NCBI GenBank assembly: GCA_020438915.1
Contig: JAGQTR010000418.1
Location: 1 to 6,863, forward strand
Reading direction: 5' to 3'
DNA length: 6,863 nucleotides
DNA from: Mycobacterium sp.
GTDB lineage: Bacteria; Actinomycetota; Actinomycetes; Mycobacteriales; Mycobacteriaceae
Positions within the stretch are counted from its first letter, which is position 1, and each line of letters starts with the position of its first letter. The notes beneath the pieces are model-generated. The model was not told the origin of the DNA, searched no databases, and worked only from the letters and a program-made list of their open reading frames with translations. A program made the translations under genes and the position numbers. Below, one piece after another: positions 1 through 5,752 of the stretch.

Positions 1-49
1 CGGCGTCCATCATGTCGGCCAGTGCGGGCTCGACCTCAGCTGGGGTCAT
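1..49 (-). CDS. 5' end of an unidentified gene downstream of the acyl-CoA dehydrogenase
   Basis: Reading the minus strand, an ATG at 49-47 overlaps the dehydrogenase stop TGA (48-46) in the classic ATGA arrangement. The frame then stays open to the window edge and gives MTPAEVEPALADMMDA. A GGGGA stretch lies about four bases upstream of the ATG and could serve as a weak ribosome binding site, although translational coupling is the likelier mode. Sixteen residues are too few to assign a family. In actinobacteria, genes that follow an acyl-CoA dehydrogenase with a four-base overlap are often a second dehydrogenase subunit, and a short acidic, helical start fits that, but this is inference from context. 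The start is well supported by the overlap; the function is unknown. Confidence 0.6.
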   Translation of the reverse strand, partial: MTPAEVEPALADMMDA

Positions 50-1191
50 CGGATCCCCAATCCGCGGGCGATCACGCCGCGCAGCACCTCGTTCGTGCCG
101 CCGCGCAGCGTGAACCCCGGGCGCTGATCCAGCGCCGAACACGTGATATCTGAGAAGTGTTGCCCGGCAGTGTGATTATCGGCCAGATGGGCGAACTCGG
201 CGATGTCGCCCTCGGTGGTGGTCCCCAAGACCTTGACCACTGCGGCAGGCACCTCGGCGGATTGGTTGCGTTCCAGAGCTCCGGCGACCGCGGTGGACAT
301 CTGATGCAGTCCGGCCACCCGCGCCACCAGTCGTCCCAGATCGGTAGAACGTGAGAGCTGTTGTGAAGAAGTGCTTTCCGCCCAAGCATCGAGCAATGTG
401 AACGTCGACAGAAACCGCTCCGGGCCGCTGCGTTCGAAGGCGAGCTCCGAGGTCACCTGCCGCCAGCCCTGGCCGATCTCCCCGAACACCATGGTGTCGG
501 GAACGAAAGCGTGATCGAGGATCACCTCGTTGAAGTGGTGGGCGCCGTTCATCGAGACGATCGGCCGGATCTCGACACCCGCGCCGCGCAGATCGACGAG
601 GAACTGGCTGAGCCCGGCGTGGCGATGAGCGGGATCGACGGGGTCGGTACGTGCGAGTGCGATGAACCAGTGGGCGAGATGCGCGCCCGAGGTCCACACC
701 TTGGTGCCGGTCAGCGTCCAACCGCCGGTCACCCGCTCGGCGCGGGTGCGCACGCTGGCCAGATCGGATCCAGAATCCGGTTCGCTCATTCCGATCCCGA
801 AGAAACACCTGCCCGCCACGATCCTGGGCAGAAACTGCGACCGTTGGAGCTCGGTGCCGTACTTGAGTAGCGAGGGCACGATCTGCCGGTCGGCGATCCA
901 GTGCGCCGCTACGGGTGCGCCCGCGGCCAGGAGTTCCTCGGTCACGACGAACCGTTCGAGAAATGAGCGACCGTGTCCCCCATAGGCGGTGGGCACCGTC
1001 ATGCCCAGCCAGCCACGCGCGGCCAGCGTCGCGGTGAAGTCTTCGTCCCAACCGCAGAGCCAGGCGTCCACGGCCGGCGTGAAAACGCCCGCGGCGACCT
1101 GTTCGGCGAGAAACTCGCGCACTTCGTGCCGCAGTCCGTCGGTGCTCGACGGGTCGACGGTCGATCGCGGTACCAGGCGCGCTAGTGCCAT
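46..1191 (-). CDS. Acyl-CoA dehydrogenase family protein (FadE-like)
   Basis: This is a 381-residue FAD-dependent acyl-CoA dehydrogenase, the class that introduces the alpha,beta double bond into acyl-CoA thioesters; length is normal for the family. Visible landmarks are an N-terminal helical domain (about 20-125), the beta-domain motif FGIGMSEPDSGSD (131-143), GTKVWTSGAH (162-171), and the C-terminal FAD/dimer motif around LRGGTNEVLRG (362-372). The Glu of the canonical C-terminal YEGT motif is Gly364 here. Glu253 in AFERSGPER sits where isovaleryl- and long-chain-type enzymes carry their base, so activity is plausible but not certain. The ATG at 1191 overlaps the upstream membrane gene's stop by one base (TGATG) and has GGAG five bases upstream, so it is preferred over the open-frame extension to 1506. 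A further gene overlaps the 3' end by four bases. The substrate cannot be read from sequence; lipid or sterol side-chain acyl-CoAs are typical for mycobacterial paralogues. Confidence 0.93.
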   Translation of the reverse strand: MALARLVPRSTVDPSSTDGLRHEVREFLAEQVAAGVFTPAVDAWLCGWDEDFTATLAARGWLGMTVPTAYGGHGRSFLERFVVTEELLAAGAPVAAHWIADRQIVPSLLKYGTELQRSQFLPRIVAGRCFFGIGMSEPDSGSDLASVRTRAERVTGGWTLTGTKVWTSGAHLAHWFIALARTDPVDPAHRHAGLSQFLVDLRGAGVEIRPIVSMNGAHHFNEVILDHAFVPDTMVFGEIGQGWRQVTSELAFERSGPERFLSTFTLLDAWAESTSSQQLSRSTDLGRLVARVAGLHQMSTAVAGALERNQSAEVPAAVVKVLGTTTEGDIAEFAHLADNHTAGQHFSDITCSALDQRPGFTLRGGTNEVLRGVIARGLGIR

Positions 1192-1838
1192 CAGCGCTCC
1201 ACGGGTTCTTCGTCGGGCGTCGTTTCGGGAGCGGTCTCGGGTGTCGGGGGTTCGCCAAGCCACAGGGCGATCCCCAGGGCGAGATAGAACGCTGTGGTGA
1301 CCGTGCCGCCGAGATAGTGGTTCATCGGGCCGCCGGGGGCGATGAAGCTGCCGGGTGGCCCGATGATCGTGATGGTCTCGATCAGCTGTTCCACGGTGAA
1401 TACCGCGGTGCCGATCCCGAGCCATCGCGGGAAGTGGCCTTCGTTGGCGTACAACAGGATCGGGACGGCCACCAGGATGTTGGCGATCGTGGTGACGGGT
1501 AGCCACATCGAGCCGACGTCGCCGATGACGCGTGCGGTAGTCGTGGCCAGCTGGCCGGGTCGCAGTGCGGCACCGCTGGTGAACCAGACCGCGACGGCCA
1601 GCGAGGTGACCAGCACCGCCGAACCGATCGTGAACAGGTGGGCCGGCGCTCCGCTGAGGCGGTCGCGCGCGAAGGCGAGCACCACGACCAGGCCGAGCGC
1701 CGAGAACGCCAGCAGCAGCGCCTGGACGCGGGCCGCGCCGTCGTCCTGGGCGTCCGAGATCCCGGGGATCACGAGCACAGCGCTGCCATAGAGCGCCGCG
1801 AAAGCGAGGCCTGCGATCATCGGGGCGCTACGGTTCAT
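1191..1838 (-). CDS. Six-helix membrane protein of unknown function
   Basis: I do not recognise a characterised family; it faintly resembles the DUF4386-type small membrane proteins of actinobacteria, which is a weak memory-based comparison. From the chosen ATG the protein has 215 residues. Hydrophobic segments lie at about 7-27, 38-57, 69-88, 111-131, 139-160 and 176-194. The loop between helices five and six is rich in Gly and Pro (PPGSFIAPGGPMNHY, 161-175) and looks like the most constrained part. The C-terminus is a polar Pro/Thr/Glu tail (EPPTPETAPETTPDEEPVER), presumably cytosolic. The frame is open up to 1937, but Met at 1838 leaves only six residues before the first helix and lies ten bases after a TACGAT hexamer, so I prefer it; Met at 1883 or 1880 is possible. 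The stop overlaps the dehydrogenase ATG by one base, so the two are translationally coupled. A role alongside acyl-CoA metabolism is inferred only from that coupling. Confidence 0.82.
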   Translation of the reverse strand: MNRSAPMIAGLAFAALYGSAVLVIPGISDAQDDGAARVQALLLAFSALGLVVVLAFARDRLSGAPAHLFTIGSAVLVTSLAVAVWFTSGAALRPGQLATTTARVIGDVGSMWLPVTTIANILVAVPILLYANEGHFPRWLGIGTAVFTVEQLIETITIIGPPGSFIAPGGPMNHYLGGTVTTAFYLALGIALWLGEPPTPETAPETTPDEEPVER

Positions 1839-1848
1839 TTCGGGAGCA

Positions 1849-1854
1849 ATCGTA
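1849..1854 (-). promoter_or_regulatory. Candidate -10 element of the membrane protein/dehydrogenase operon
   Basis: On the minus strand TACGAT matches the mycobacterial TANNNT -10 pattern. It ends ten bases before the proposed ATG at 1838, so transcription would start one to four bases before that ATG and give a nearly leaderless mRNA. No convincing -35 hexamer is visible, which is common in mycobacteria. No Shine-Dalgarno sequence precedes the ATG, consistent with a leaderless or near-leaderless transcript. One six-base match is weak evidence on its own. Confidence 0.38.
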
Positions 1855-1938
1855 GCCACCGCCATCCCCAATGCGGACATCATCCCCAGGTTGTGGCGGT
1901 GGGTCGCCGCCCGGCAGCCTGCGGTCAGCGGAGGCACC

Positions 1939-1944
1939 TACCGT
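1939..1944 (+). promoter_or_regulatory. Candidate -10 element for leaderless comEA transcription
   Basis: TACCGT fits the TANNNT -10 pattern. If its last base is -7, the transcription start falls exactly on the A of the comEA ATG at 1951. This is the spacing typical of leaderless mycobacterial genes. The only purine-rich stretch upstream, GGAGG at 1930-1934, is 16 bases from the ATG, too far to be a normal ribosome binding site, which also favours a leaderless message. No clear -35 element is seen. Confidence 0.5.
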
Positions 1945-1950
1945 CGTTTC

Positions 1951-2781
1951 ATGTCAATCGAACTACCCGCCGAGCGGCTGCGCCGACGCCTGGGTACCGA
2001 CCGCGCCGCCGAGCCCGGGGATGGCCGCGCCGAGGACACCGAGGAGCAACCCGACACCGCACTGTCCCGATGGCTGCCCGAATCCACCTCAACGCGCCCG
2101 GCCGGCTGGGTTTCGACGATCAGGGCCGACCCGGGCCGTGCCGGCGTGGTGGCGTTGGGCATCCTCGGTGGGGTCGCCGTGCTGGTGACGGTGTTGAGTC
2201 TGCTGTCCGGTCGGCCGCCGGCGGTGGTGTCGGCCAAACTCCCACCGGTGGAGATGGTTTCGTCAGCCTCTCCGACACCGGGTCCGACGACGCCGGGTCC
2301 GGCGGCACCCGTGGTCGTCAGTGTGATCGGCCTGGTCAACACTCCCGGCCTGGTCACCCTCCCCTCAGGTGCCCGCATCGCTGATGCGCTCGACGCCGCG
2401 GGTGGGGCGCTCGACGGCGCCGACGTGATCGGTCTCAATATGGCCAGGCGGGTCACCGACGGGGAGCAGATCGTCGTCGGCATCGGTGCGCCACCCGGAC
2501 GGCCGGTGCAGATGGGCAGCTCTGTCGTATCGGAGACCACCGCGTCGAGAGTGGATCCCGCGGTAGCTGAAAAGCCCTCGGGTTCAGATACTTTGATCAA
2601 TCTCAACGACGCCACCGCCGATGAGCTCGACACGTTGCCGGGGGTCGGCCCGGTGACGGCTGCGGCGATCATCGCCTGGCGCGAAGCCAACGGGCGATTC
2701 ACCAGCGTCGACCAGCTTGGTGACGTGGACGGGATCGGTCCGGCTCGGCTGGACAAGCTGCGCGATCATGTCGGTGTGTGA
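1951..2781 (+). CDS. comEA: ComEA-like membrane-anchored DNA-binding protein (SLBB plus helix-hairpin-helix)
   Basis: This 276-residue protein is organised like ComEA, the surface DNA receptor that hands double-stranded DNA to ComEC in naturally transformable Gram-positive bacteria. It has a charged cytoplasmic N-terminus (1-63), one transmembrane helix (about 65-86), a Pro/Thr linker (SPTPGPTTPGPAAP, 107-120), an SLBB domain (about 121-180, with GLVNTPGLVTLPSGARIADAL), a second flexible linker, and a tandem helix-hairpin-helix module (about 214-274). The two hairpins are LPGVGP (229-234) and VDGIGP (259-264), the usual phosphate-backbone-contacting turns. The ATG at 1951 is chosen because no closer in-frame start exists and the N-terminus MSIELPAERLRRRLG looks like mycobacterial homologues; the frame remains open to 1891. 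The stop overlaps the comEC GTG by four bases (GTGA). DNA uptake is not an established activity in most mycobacteria, so the physiological role is uncertain although the family call is firm. Confidence 0.93.
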   Translation: MSIELPAERLRRRLGTDRAAEPGDGRAEDTEEQPDTALSRWLPESTSTRPAGWVSTIRADPGRAGVVALGILGGVAVLVTVLSLLSGRPPAVVSAKLPPVEMVSSASPTPGPTTPGPAAPVVVSVIGLVNTPGLVTLPSGARIADALDAAGGALDGADVIGLNMARRVTDGEQIVVGIGAPPGRPVQMGSSVVSETTASRVDPAVAEKPSGSDTLINLNDATADELDTLPGVGPVTAAAIIAWREANGRFTSVDQLGDVDGIGPARLDKLRDHVGV

Positions 2782-4286
2782 TCGCGGTGGGCGAGCCCTC
2801 CGGTGCAACCCCGGCCCTCGACCTGAGGCTCGTTCCCGCGGCGCTGACCAGTTGGGCGGTCACCGCAGCCGGAATCCTGTGGGGTTCGTTCGGTTCGCTG
2901 GCCGCGGTTGTCCTCGCGTCGGCCGCCACCGCAGCGGCCGGTTGGTCGGGTGGCGCCCGGCGGCGGGAAACGGTGCACCAGCGGGCGCTTGCGGCCGGAG
3001 TTGCGGCAGTAGTGCTGGTGGGCGGCGGATTCGCCATCGCTGTGGCCTTGCGTGTCAACGCAGTCCACCACCACCGGATTCTTGGCCACCTGGGTGAGGC
3101 CACCGCCGTCGTCGTCACCCCGATCGAGACTCCTCGTCTACTCGAGGGCGGCCGGACGATGTTCCGCGGATCGCTGCTGCAGCTCGACGGAGCCCGATCC
3201 TCGGGCCGAGTGGTCGTTTTCGCTTCCGGTGCCGGCTTCGCGCGGCTGATCGCTGGACAACCCGCCGCGTTCCGCGCGCAGGTCAGCCCACCGAAACGGC
3301 GCGACCTGACCATCGCCGTGCTGGCGGCCAAGGGTGAGCCGGCCCTCGGTGCGGCCGCACCGATAAATCGGGCGGCCCACCATGTCCGCGATCGATTCGC
3401 GCAGGCATCTCGCCGGGCTTTGCCGGCCGACCAGGCGGCCATGCTGCCCGCGCTTGCGCTCGGAGACACCTCGGCCGTGCCGAGACAAACCGCCGCAGAC
3501 TTCCGCATCTCGGGTCTGACGCATTTGACCGCGGTGTCAGGGGCGAACGTGACGATTGTCTGCGGCGCCGTGCTGTTGGCTTCGGGGCTGATCGGGCCGC
3601 GGGCCGCCGTGGTGCTCGCCGCGCTGACGCTACTGGGGTTCGTGGTGGTGGTACAGCCATCGGCGAGCGTTCTGCGCGCCGCCGTGATGGGCGCGATCAC
3701 CCTGCTGGCAGTGGTATCGCATCGGCGCCGGCAGGCGTTGCCCGCGCTGTCGGCAACAATCTTGATGCTCATGGTGGGCGCGCCGGGCCTGGCGGTGGAC
3801 GTCGGGTTTGCGTTGTCGGTATCGGCGACCGCCGCGCTGGTGCTGATCGCTCCGGTGTGGGCCCAGCGCCTGGCCGGTCGTGGTTGGCCGCGACCGCTCG
3901 CGGACGCGGTGAGTGTCGCGGTCGCTGCACAACTGGTCACAGCGCCTTTGGTGGCGGGCATCTCCGGATCGGTGAGTTTCGTGGCGGTCGCGGCAAACCT
4001 GGTGGTGGCACCGGTAATCCCGCCGATCACCGTGATCGGAACCGCCGCGGCGGCACTGTGCCCGTTGTGGCCGGCGGGGGCCGAGCTGCTGATTCGCTTC
4101 ACCGGTCCGGAGGTGTGGTGGCTGCTGACCGTGGCGCGCCGGGCCGCTGCGATCCCCGCGGCGTCGATGCCCGTTCCGTCGGGCCTCGCCGGGGTGGCGA
4201 CTGTCGCGGTCGCCGCGCTGGGTACCGCGGCGGTGTGGCATCGGTGCTGTCACCCGGGCATGACACGATCGTGCGGTGAGTCATGA
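2778..4286 (+). CDS. comEC: ComEC/Rec2-family DNA-channel membrane protein lacking the metallo-beta-lactamase-like domain
   Basis: This 502-residue polytopic inner-membrane protein belongs to the ComEC/Rec2 family, which conducts single-stranded DNA across the membrane in competent bacteria. It has hydrophobic helices at about 18-55 and 71-91, then a soluble, mostly beta segment (about 105-190) corresponding to the DUF4131/OB-like region. The Competence domain follows from about 205 and carries family motifs: ALALGDTSAVP (225-235), GLTHLTAVSGANV (246-258), PSASVLRAAVMG (294-305), DVGFALSVSATAAL (341-354), QLVTAPLVAG (385-394) and NLVVAPVIPPI (407-417). The protein ends soon after its last helix (about 468-487). 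Long homologues such as B. subtilis ComEC (roughly 770 residues) continue into a metallo-beta-lactamase-like domain. That domain is absent here, as I recall it also being in M. tuberculosis Rv2414c, so this is probably a lineage trait rather than a truncation. The GTG start sits inside the comEA stop (GTGA) without its own Shine-Dalgarno sequence, implying coupled re-initiation. Confidence 0.93.
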   Translation: MIAVGEPSGATPALDLRLVPAALTSWAVTAAGILWGSFGSLAAVVLASAATAAAGWSGGARRRETVHQRALAAGVAAVVLVGGGFAIAVALRVNAVHHHRILGHLGEATAVVVTPIETPRLLEGGRTMFRGSLLQLDGARSSGRVVVFASGAGFARLIAGQPAAFRAQVSPPKRRDLTIAVLAAKGEPALGAAAPINRAAHHVRDRFAQASRRALPADQAAMLPALALGDTSAVPRQTAADFRISGLTHLTAVSGANVTIVCGAVLLASGLIGPRAAVVLAALTLLGFVVVVQPSASVLRAAVMGAITLLAVVSHRRRQALPALSATILMLMVGAPGLAVDVGFALSVSATAALVLIAPVWAQRLAGRGWPRPLADAVSVAVAAQLVTAPLVAGISGSVSFVAVAANLVVAPVIPPITVIGTAAAALCPLWPAGAELLIRFTGPEVWWLLTVARRAAAIPAASMPVPSGLAGVATVAVAALGTAAVWHRCCHPGMTRSCGES

Positions 4287-5265
4287 GCCGACCGGCCTGC
4301 ACCTGATCCTGGGTGACGAAGAGCTACTGGTGGAGCGGGCCATCGCGGCGGTGCTGCGGGACGCCCGGGCATCCGCGGGTATCGGCGGTGGCACCCCGGC
4401 CCACGACTCCGCCGATGTTCCCGTCGATCGGCTGCGGGCGGGTGAGGTCAGCGCCAATGAACTCGCCGAGTTGCTGAGCCCCTCGCTATTCGCCGACGAG
4501 CGGGTCGTGGTCCTGGAGTCGGCCGGCGAAGCCGGCAAGGACGCGGTGGCCATCATCGAGTCCGCCGCCGCCGACCTGCCCGACGGTACGGTGCTGGTGG
4601 TAGCGCACTCTGGGGGTGGTCGGGCGAAGGGGCTCGCCGACCGGCTCCGGAAGCTGGGAGCGCGGGTGCATCCCTGCGCGCGCGTCACCAAGGCGTCCGA
4701 GCGCGCAGACTTCGTCCGGAAAGAATTCCGCGCCGTGGGAGTCAAAGTGGGCGACGACACGGTGACCGCGGTGCTCGACGCGGTCGGCTCTGACCTTCGC
4801 GAGCTGGCCTCAGCGTGTTCTCAGCTGGTCGCCGACACCGGGGGAGACCTCAACGCCGCGGCGGTGCGTCGTTATCACTCCGGCAAGGCCGAGGTGAAGG
4901 GCTACGACATCGCCGAGAAGGCCGTCGTCGGAGATGTCGCCGGGGCCGCCGAGGCGCTGCGCTGGGCGCTGATGGGCGGGCAACCCCGCGTGGTTTTGGC
5001 CGACGCGCTGGCCGAGGCCGTGCACACGATCGCCAGAGTCGGCCCGCTGTCCGGCAGCCCGAACCAGCTGGCCGGTGAGCTGGGAATGCCGTGGTGGCGC
5101 GTGGATAAGGCGCAGAAGCAGGCGCGGCGATGGTCGCGGGAAACGGTAGCCGAAGCGATGCGGCTGGTGGCCACCCTGAATGCCGACGTCAAGGGTGCGG
5201 CAGCGGATGCCGATTATGCGCTGGAGACCGCGGTGCGACGGGTTGCCGAGCTCGTCAGCGACTGA
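4276..5265 (+). CDS. holA: DNA polymerase III subunit delta (clamp loader)
   Basis: This 329-residue protein matches HolA, the delta subunit of the clamp-loader complex that opens the beta sliding clamp during chromosome replication. The N-terminus carries the typical opening LHLILGDEELLVERAI (8-23), where the family has a hydrophobic strand, G-[DE]-E and a long helix. Acidic and hydrophobic residues near LLSPSLFADERVVVLESA (66-83) form the predicted beta-clamp-contacting region. The middle domain spans about 140-210 (SERADFVRKEF, GSDLRELASACSQL), and the C-terminal helical collar domain runs from about 212 to the end (KAQKQARRWSRETVAEAMRLV). No Walker A motif is seen, as expected because delta is not an ATPase. 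The start is a GTG at 4276 that overlaps the end of comEC by 11 bases; no other in-frame start lies close to the conserved beginning. Length and domain order are normal. It is the last gene of the comEA-comEC-holA unit. Confidence 0.95.
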   Translation: MSHEPTGLHLILGDEELLVERAIAAVLRDARASAGIGGGTPAHDSADVPVDRLRAGEVSANELAELLSPSLFADERVVVLESAGEAGKDAVAIIESAAADLPDGTVLVVAHSGGGRAKGLADRLRKLGARVHPCARVTKASERADFVRKEFRAVGVKVGDDTVTAVLDAVGSDLRELASACSQLVADTGGDLNAAAVRRYHSGKAEVKGYDIAEKAVVGDVAGAAEALRWALMGGQPRVVLADALAEAVHTIARVGPLSGSPNQLAGELGMPWWRVDKAQKQARRWSRETVAEAMRLVATLNADVKGAAADADYALETAVRRVAELVSD

Positions 5266-5281
5266 CGGGCCGGAATGCCCG
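5266..5281. terminator. Small GC hairpin between convergent holA and rpsT
   Basis: CGGGC at 5266-5270 pairs with GCCCG at 5277-5281 across a six-base loop (CGGAAT), directly after the holA stop and eight bases from the rpsT stop. Its position in a 23-base convergent gap suggests a bidirectional terminator or an mRNA 3'-end stabiliser. There is no T-run on either strand and the stem is only five pairs, so it would be a weak, non-canonical terminator. Confidence 0.38.
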
Positions 5282-5288
5282 CGCGAGA

Positions 5289-5549
5289 TCAGATCTTGTT
5301 GAAGGCCTGCGCGAGCGCCGACTTACGGTTGGCGGCCTGATTCTTGTGGATGACACCCTTGGTGGCTGCCTTGTCCAGCTTGCGGTTGGTCGAGGCCAGC
5401 AACTCGCCGGCCTTCTCCTTGTCACCGGCCGCAACGGCCGCGCGGAATCCCCGGACCGCGGTGTGAAGCGATGACTTCACCGACTTGTTGCGCAGTCTGC
5501 GGCGCTCGTTGGTGAGGATTCGCTTCTGCTGCGACTTGATGTTGGCCAC
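5289..5549 (-). CDS. rpsT: 30S ribosomal protein S20
   Basis: This is an 86-residue, Lys/Arg-rich helical protein with the S20 signature. It starts MANIKSQQKRILTNERRRLRNK, continues through KSSLHTAVRGFRAAV, and ends with the conserved GVIHKNQAANRKSALAQAFNKI block that binds 16S rRNA in the body of the small subunit. Length is standard. Translation starts at a GTG (5549-5547), with GAAGGA seven bases upstream as a good Shine-Dalgarno sequence. It is a single-gene unit read toward holA on the opposite strand, with 23 bases between the two stops. Its promoter must lie in 5550-5757, which it shares with the divergent ATP-grasp gene. Confidence 0.98.
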   Translation of the reverse strand: MANIKSQQKRILTNERRRLRNKSVKSSLHTAVRGFRAAVAAGDKEKAGELLASTNRKLDKAATKGVIHKNQAANRKSALAQAFNKI

Positions 5550-5556
5550 GCGTTAT

Positions 5557-5562
5557 TCCTTC
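5557..5562 (-). promoter_or_regulatory. Ribosome binding site of rpsT
   Basis: GAAGGA on the minus strand lies seven bases upstream of the GTG start. It supports the GTG over any other start; the Ala-Asn-Ile-Lys-Ser N-terminus that follows is the one usual for S20. Confidence 0.8.
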
Positions 5563-5586
5563 GTAAATCTCGATTGGGTTGCTTTA

Positions 5587-5592
5587 AGTATG
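5587..5592 (-). promoter_or_regulatory. Candidate -10 element of rpsT
   Basis: CATACT on the minus strand, followed by an A/T-rich TAAAGCA, is the best -10-like sequence upstream of rpsT. It matches TATAAT at four of six positions, although the first T is C. It would give a 5' leader of roughly 30-35 bases containing the Shine-Dalgarno sequence. No recognisable -35 hexamer sits at 16-19 bases. This is a tentative call. Confidence 0.3.
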
Positions 5593-5684
5593 TGGGCGCC
5601 TAGTGTGGGCAGCGACTGTTGAGGGTACCAGCGAGGGAATGAATGTCCCAAAGTGAGACCCACTGGCCTGCCGAAATGACAGAA

Positions 5685-5696
5685 ATGCTGCAGCAT
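5685..5696. repeat. 12-base perfect palindrome (possible operator)
   Basis: ATGCTGCAGCAT is its own reverse complement and lies about 62 bases before the proposed ATP-grasp start, in the divergent region. Palindromes of this length can be dimeric repressor sites. It has no loop, so it is not a transcription terminator. A single copy is seen, and chance occurrence cannot be excluded. Confidence 0.35.
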
Positions 5697-5747
5697 GGCA
5701 TTGGTAGGCATGGACACCGCAACATCACAGTTGTTGATGCGAGGAGC

Positions 5748-5752
5748 AGGAG
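5748..5752 (+). promoter_or_regulatory. Ribosome binding site deciding the TTG start of the ATP-grasp gene
   Basis: AGGAG ends five bases before the TTG at 5758; a second GAGGAG lies just upstream (5741-5746). The alternative in-frame ATG at 5737 has no purine-rich sequence before it and would place these Shine-Dalgarno-like motifs inside the coding region. This is the main reason to choose TTG. Confidence 0.6.

Noticed and set aside
176..1258. 360-codon alternative minus-strand frame within the dehydrogenase gene
   Set aside because: It is an Arg-rich frame-shifted shadow of the dehydrogenase, with no motif of its own and no gap in the true frame to suggest a frameshift.
1192..1506. N-terminal extension of the acyl-CoA dehydrogenase frame up to 1506
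   Set aside because: The extension is Arg/His/Pro-rich, overlaps the membrane protein gene in another frame, and is unnecessary because the ATG at 1191 has a ribosome binding site and the family-typical N-terminus.
1839..1937. 33-residue N-terminal extension of the membrane protein
   Set aside because: It would run through the promoter region to within 14 bases of comEA. The segment is not hydrophobic like a signal peptide, and Met at 1838 gives a natural short N-terminus, although starts at 1883 or 1880 remain possible.
1638..2384. 248-codon plus-strand frame crossing from the membrane gene into comEA
   Set aside because: It spans two real genes and their divergent promoter region, and the product is Arg/Gly/His-rich without motifs.
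1938..2756. 272-codon open frame on the minus strand opposite comEA
   Set aside because: The translation is Ser/Thr/Pro/Ala-rich with no domain, and it covers the SLBB and helix-hairpin-helix coding region of comEA, which is clearly real.
2699..4102. 467-codon open frame on the minus strand opposite comEC
   Set aside because: Its product is low-complexity Ala/Thr/Arg/Ser-rich with no recognisable motif, and it lies fully antisense to a comEC frame with clear family motifs. Long antisense frames are expected in GC-rich actinobacterial genes.
5591..5610. Direct repeat TGTGGGC as a regulatory element
   Set aside because: Two seven-base copies thirteen bases apart in a G/C-rich genome are weak evidence, with no third copy or symmetric arrangement.
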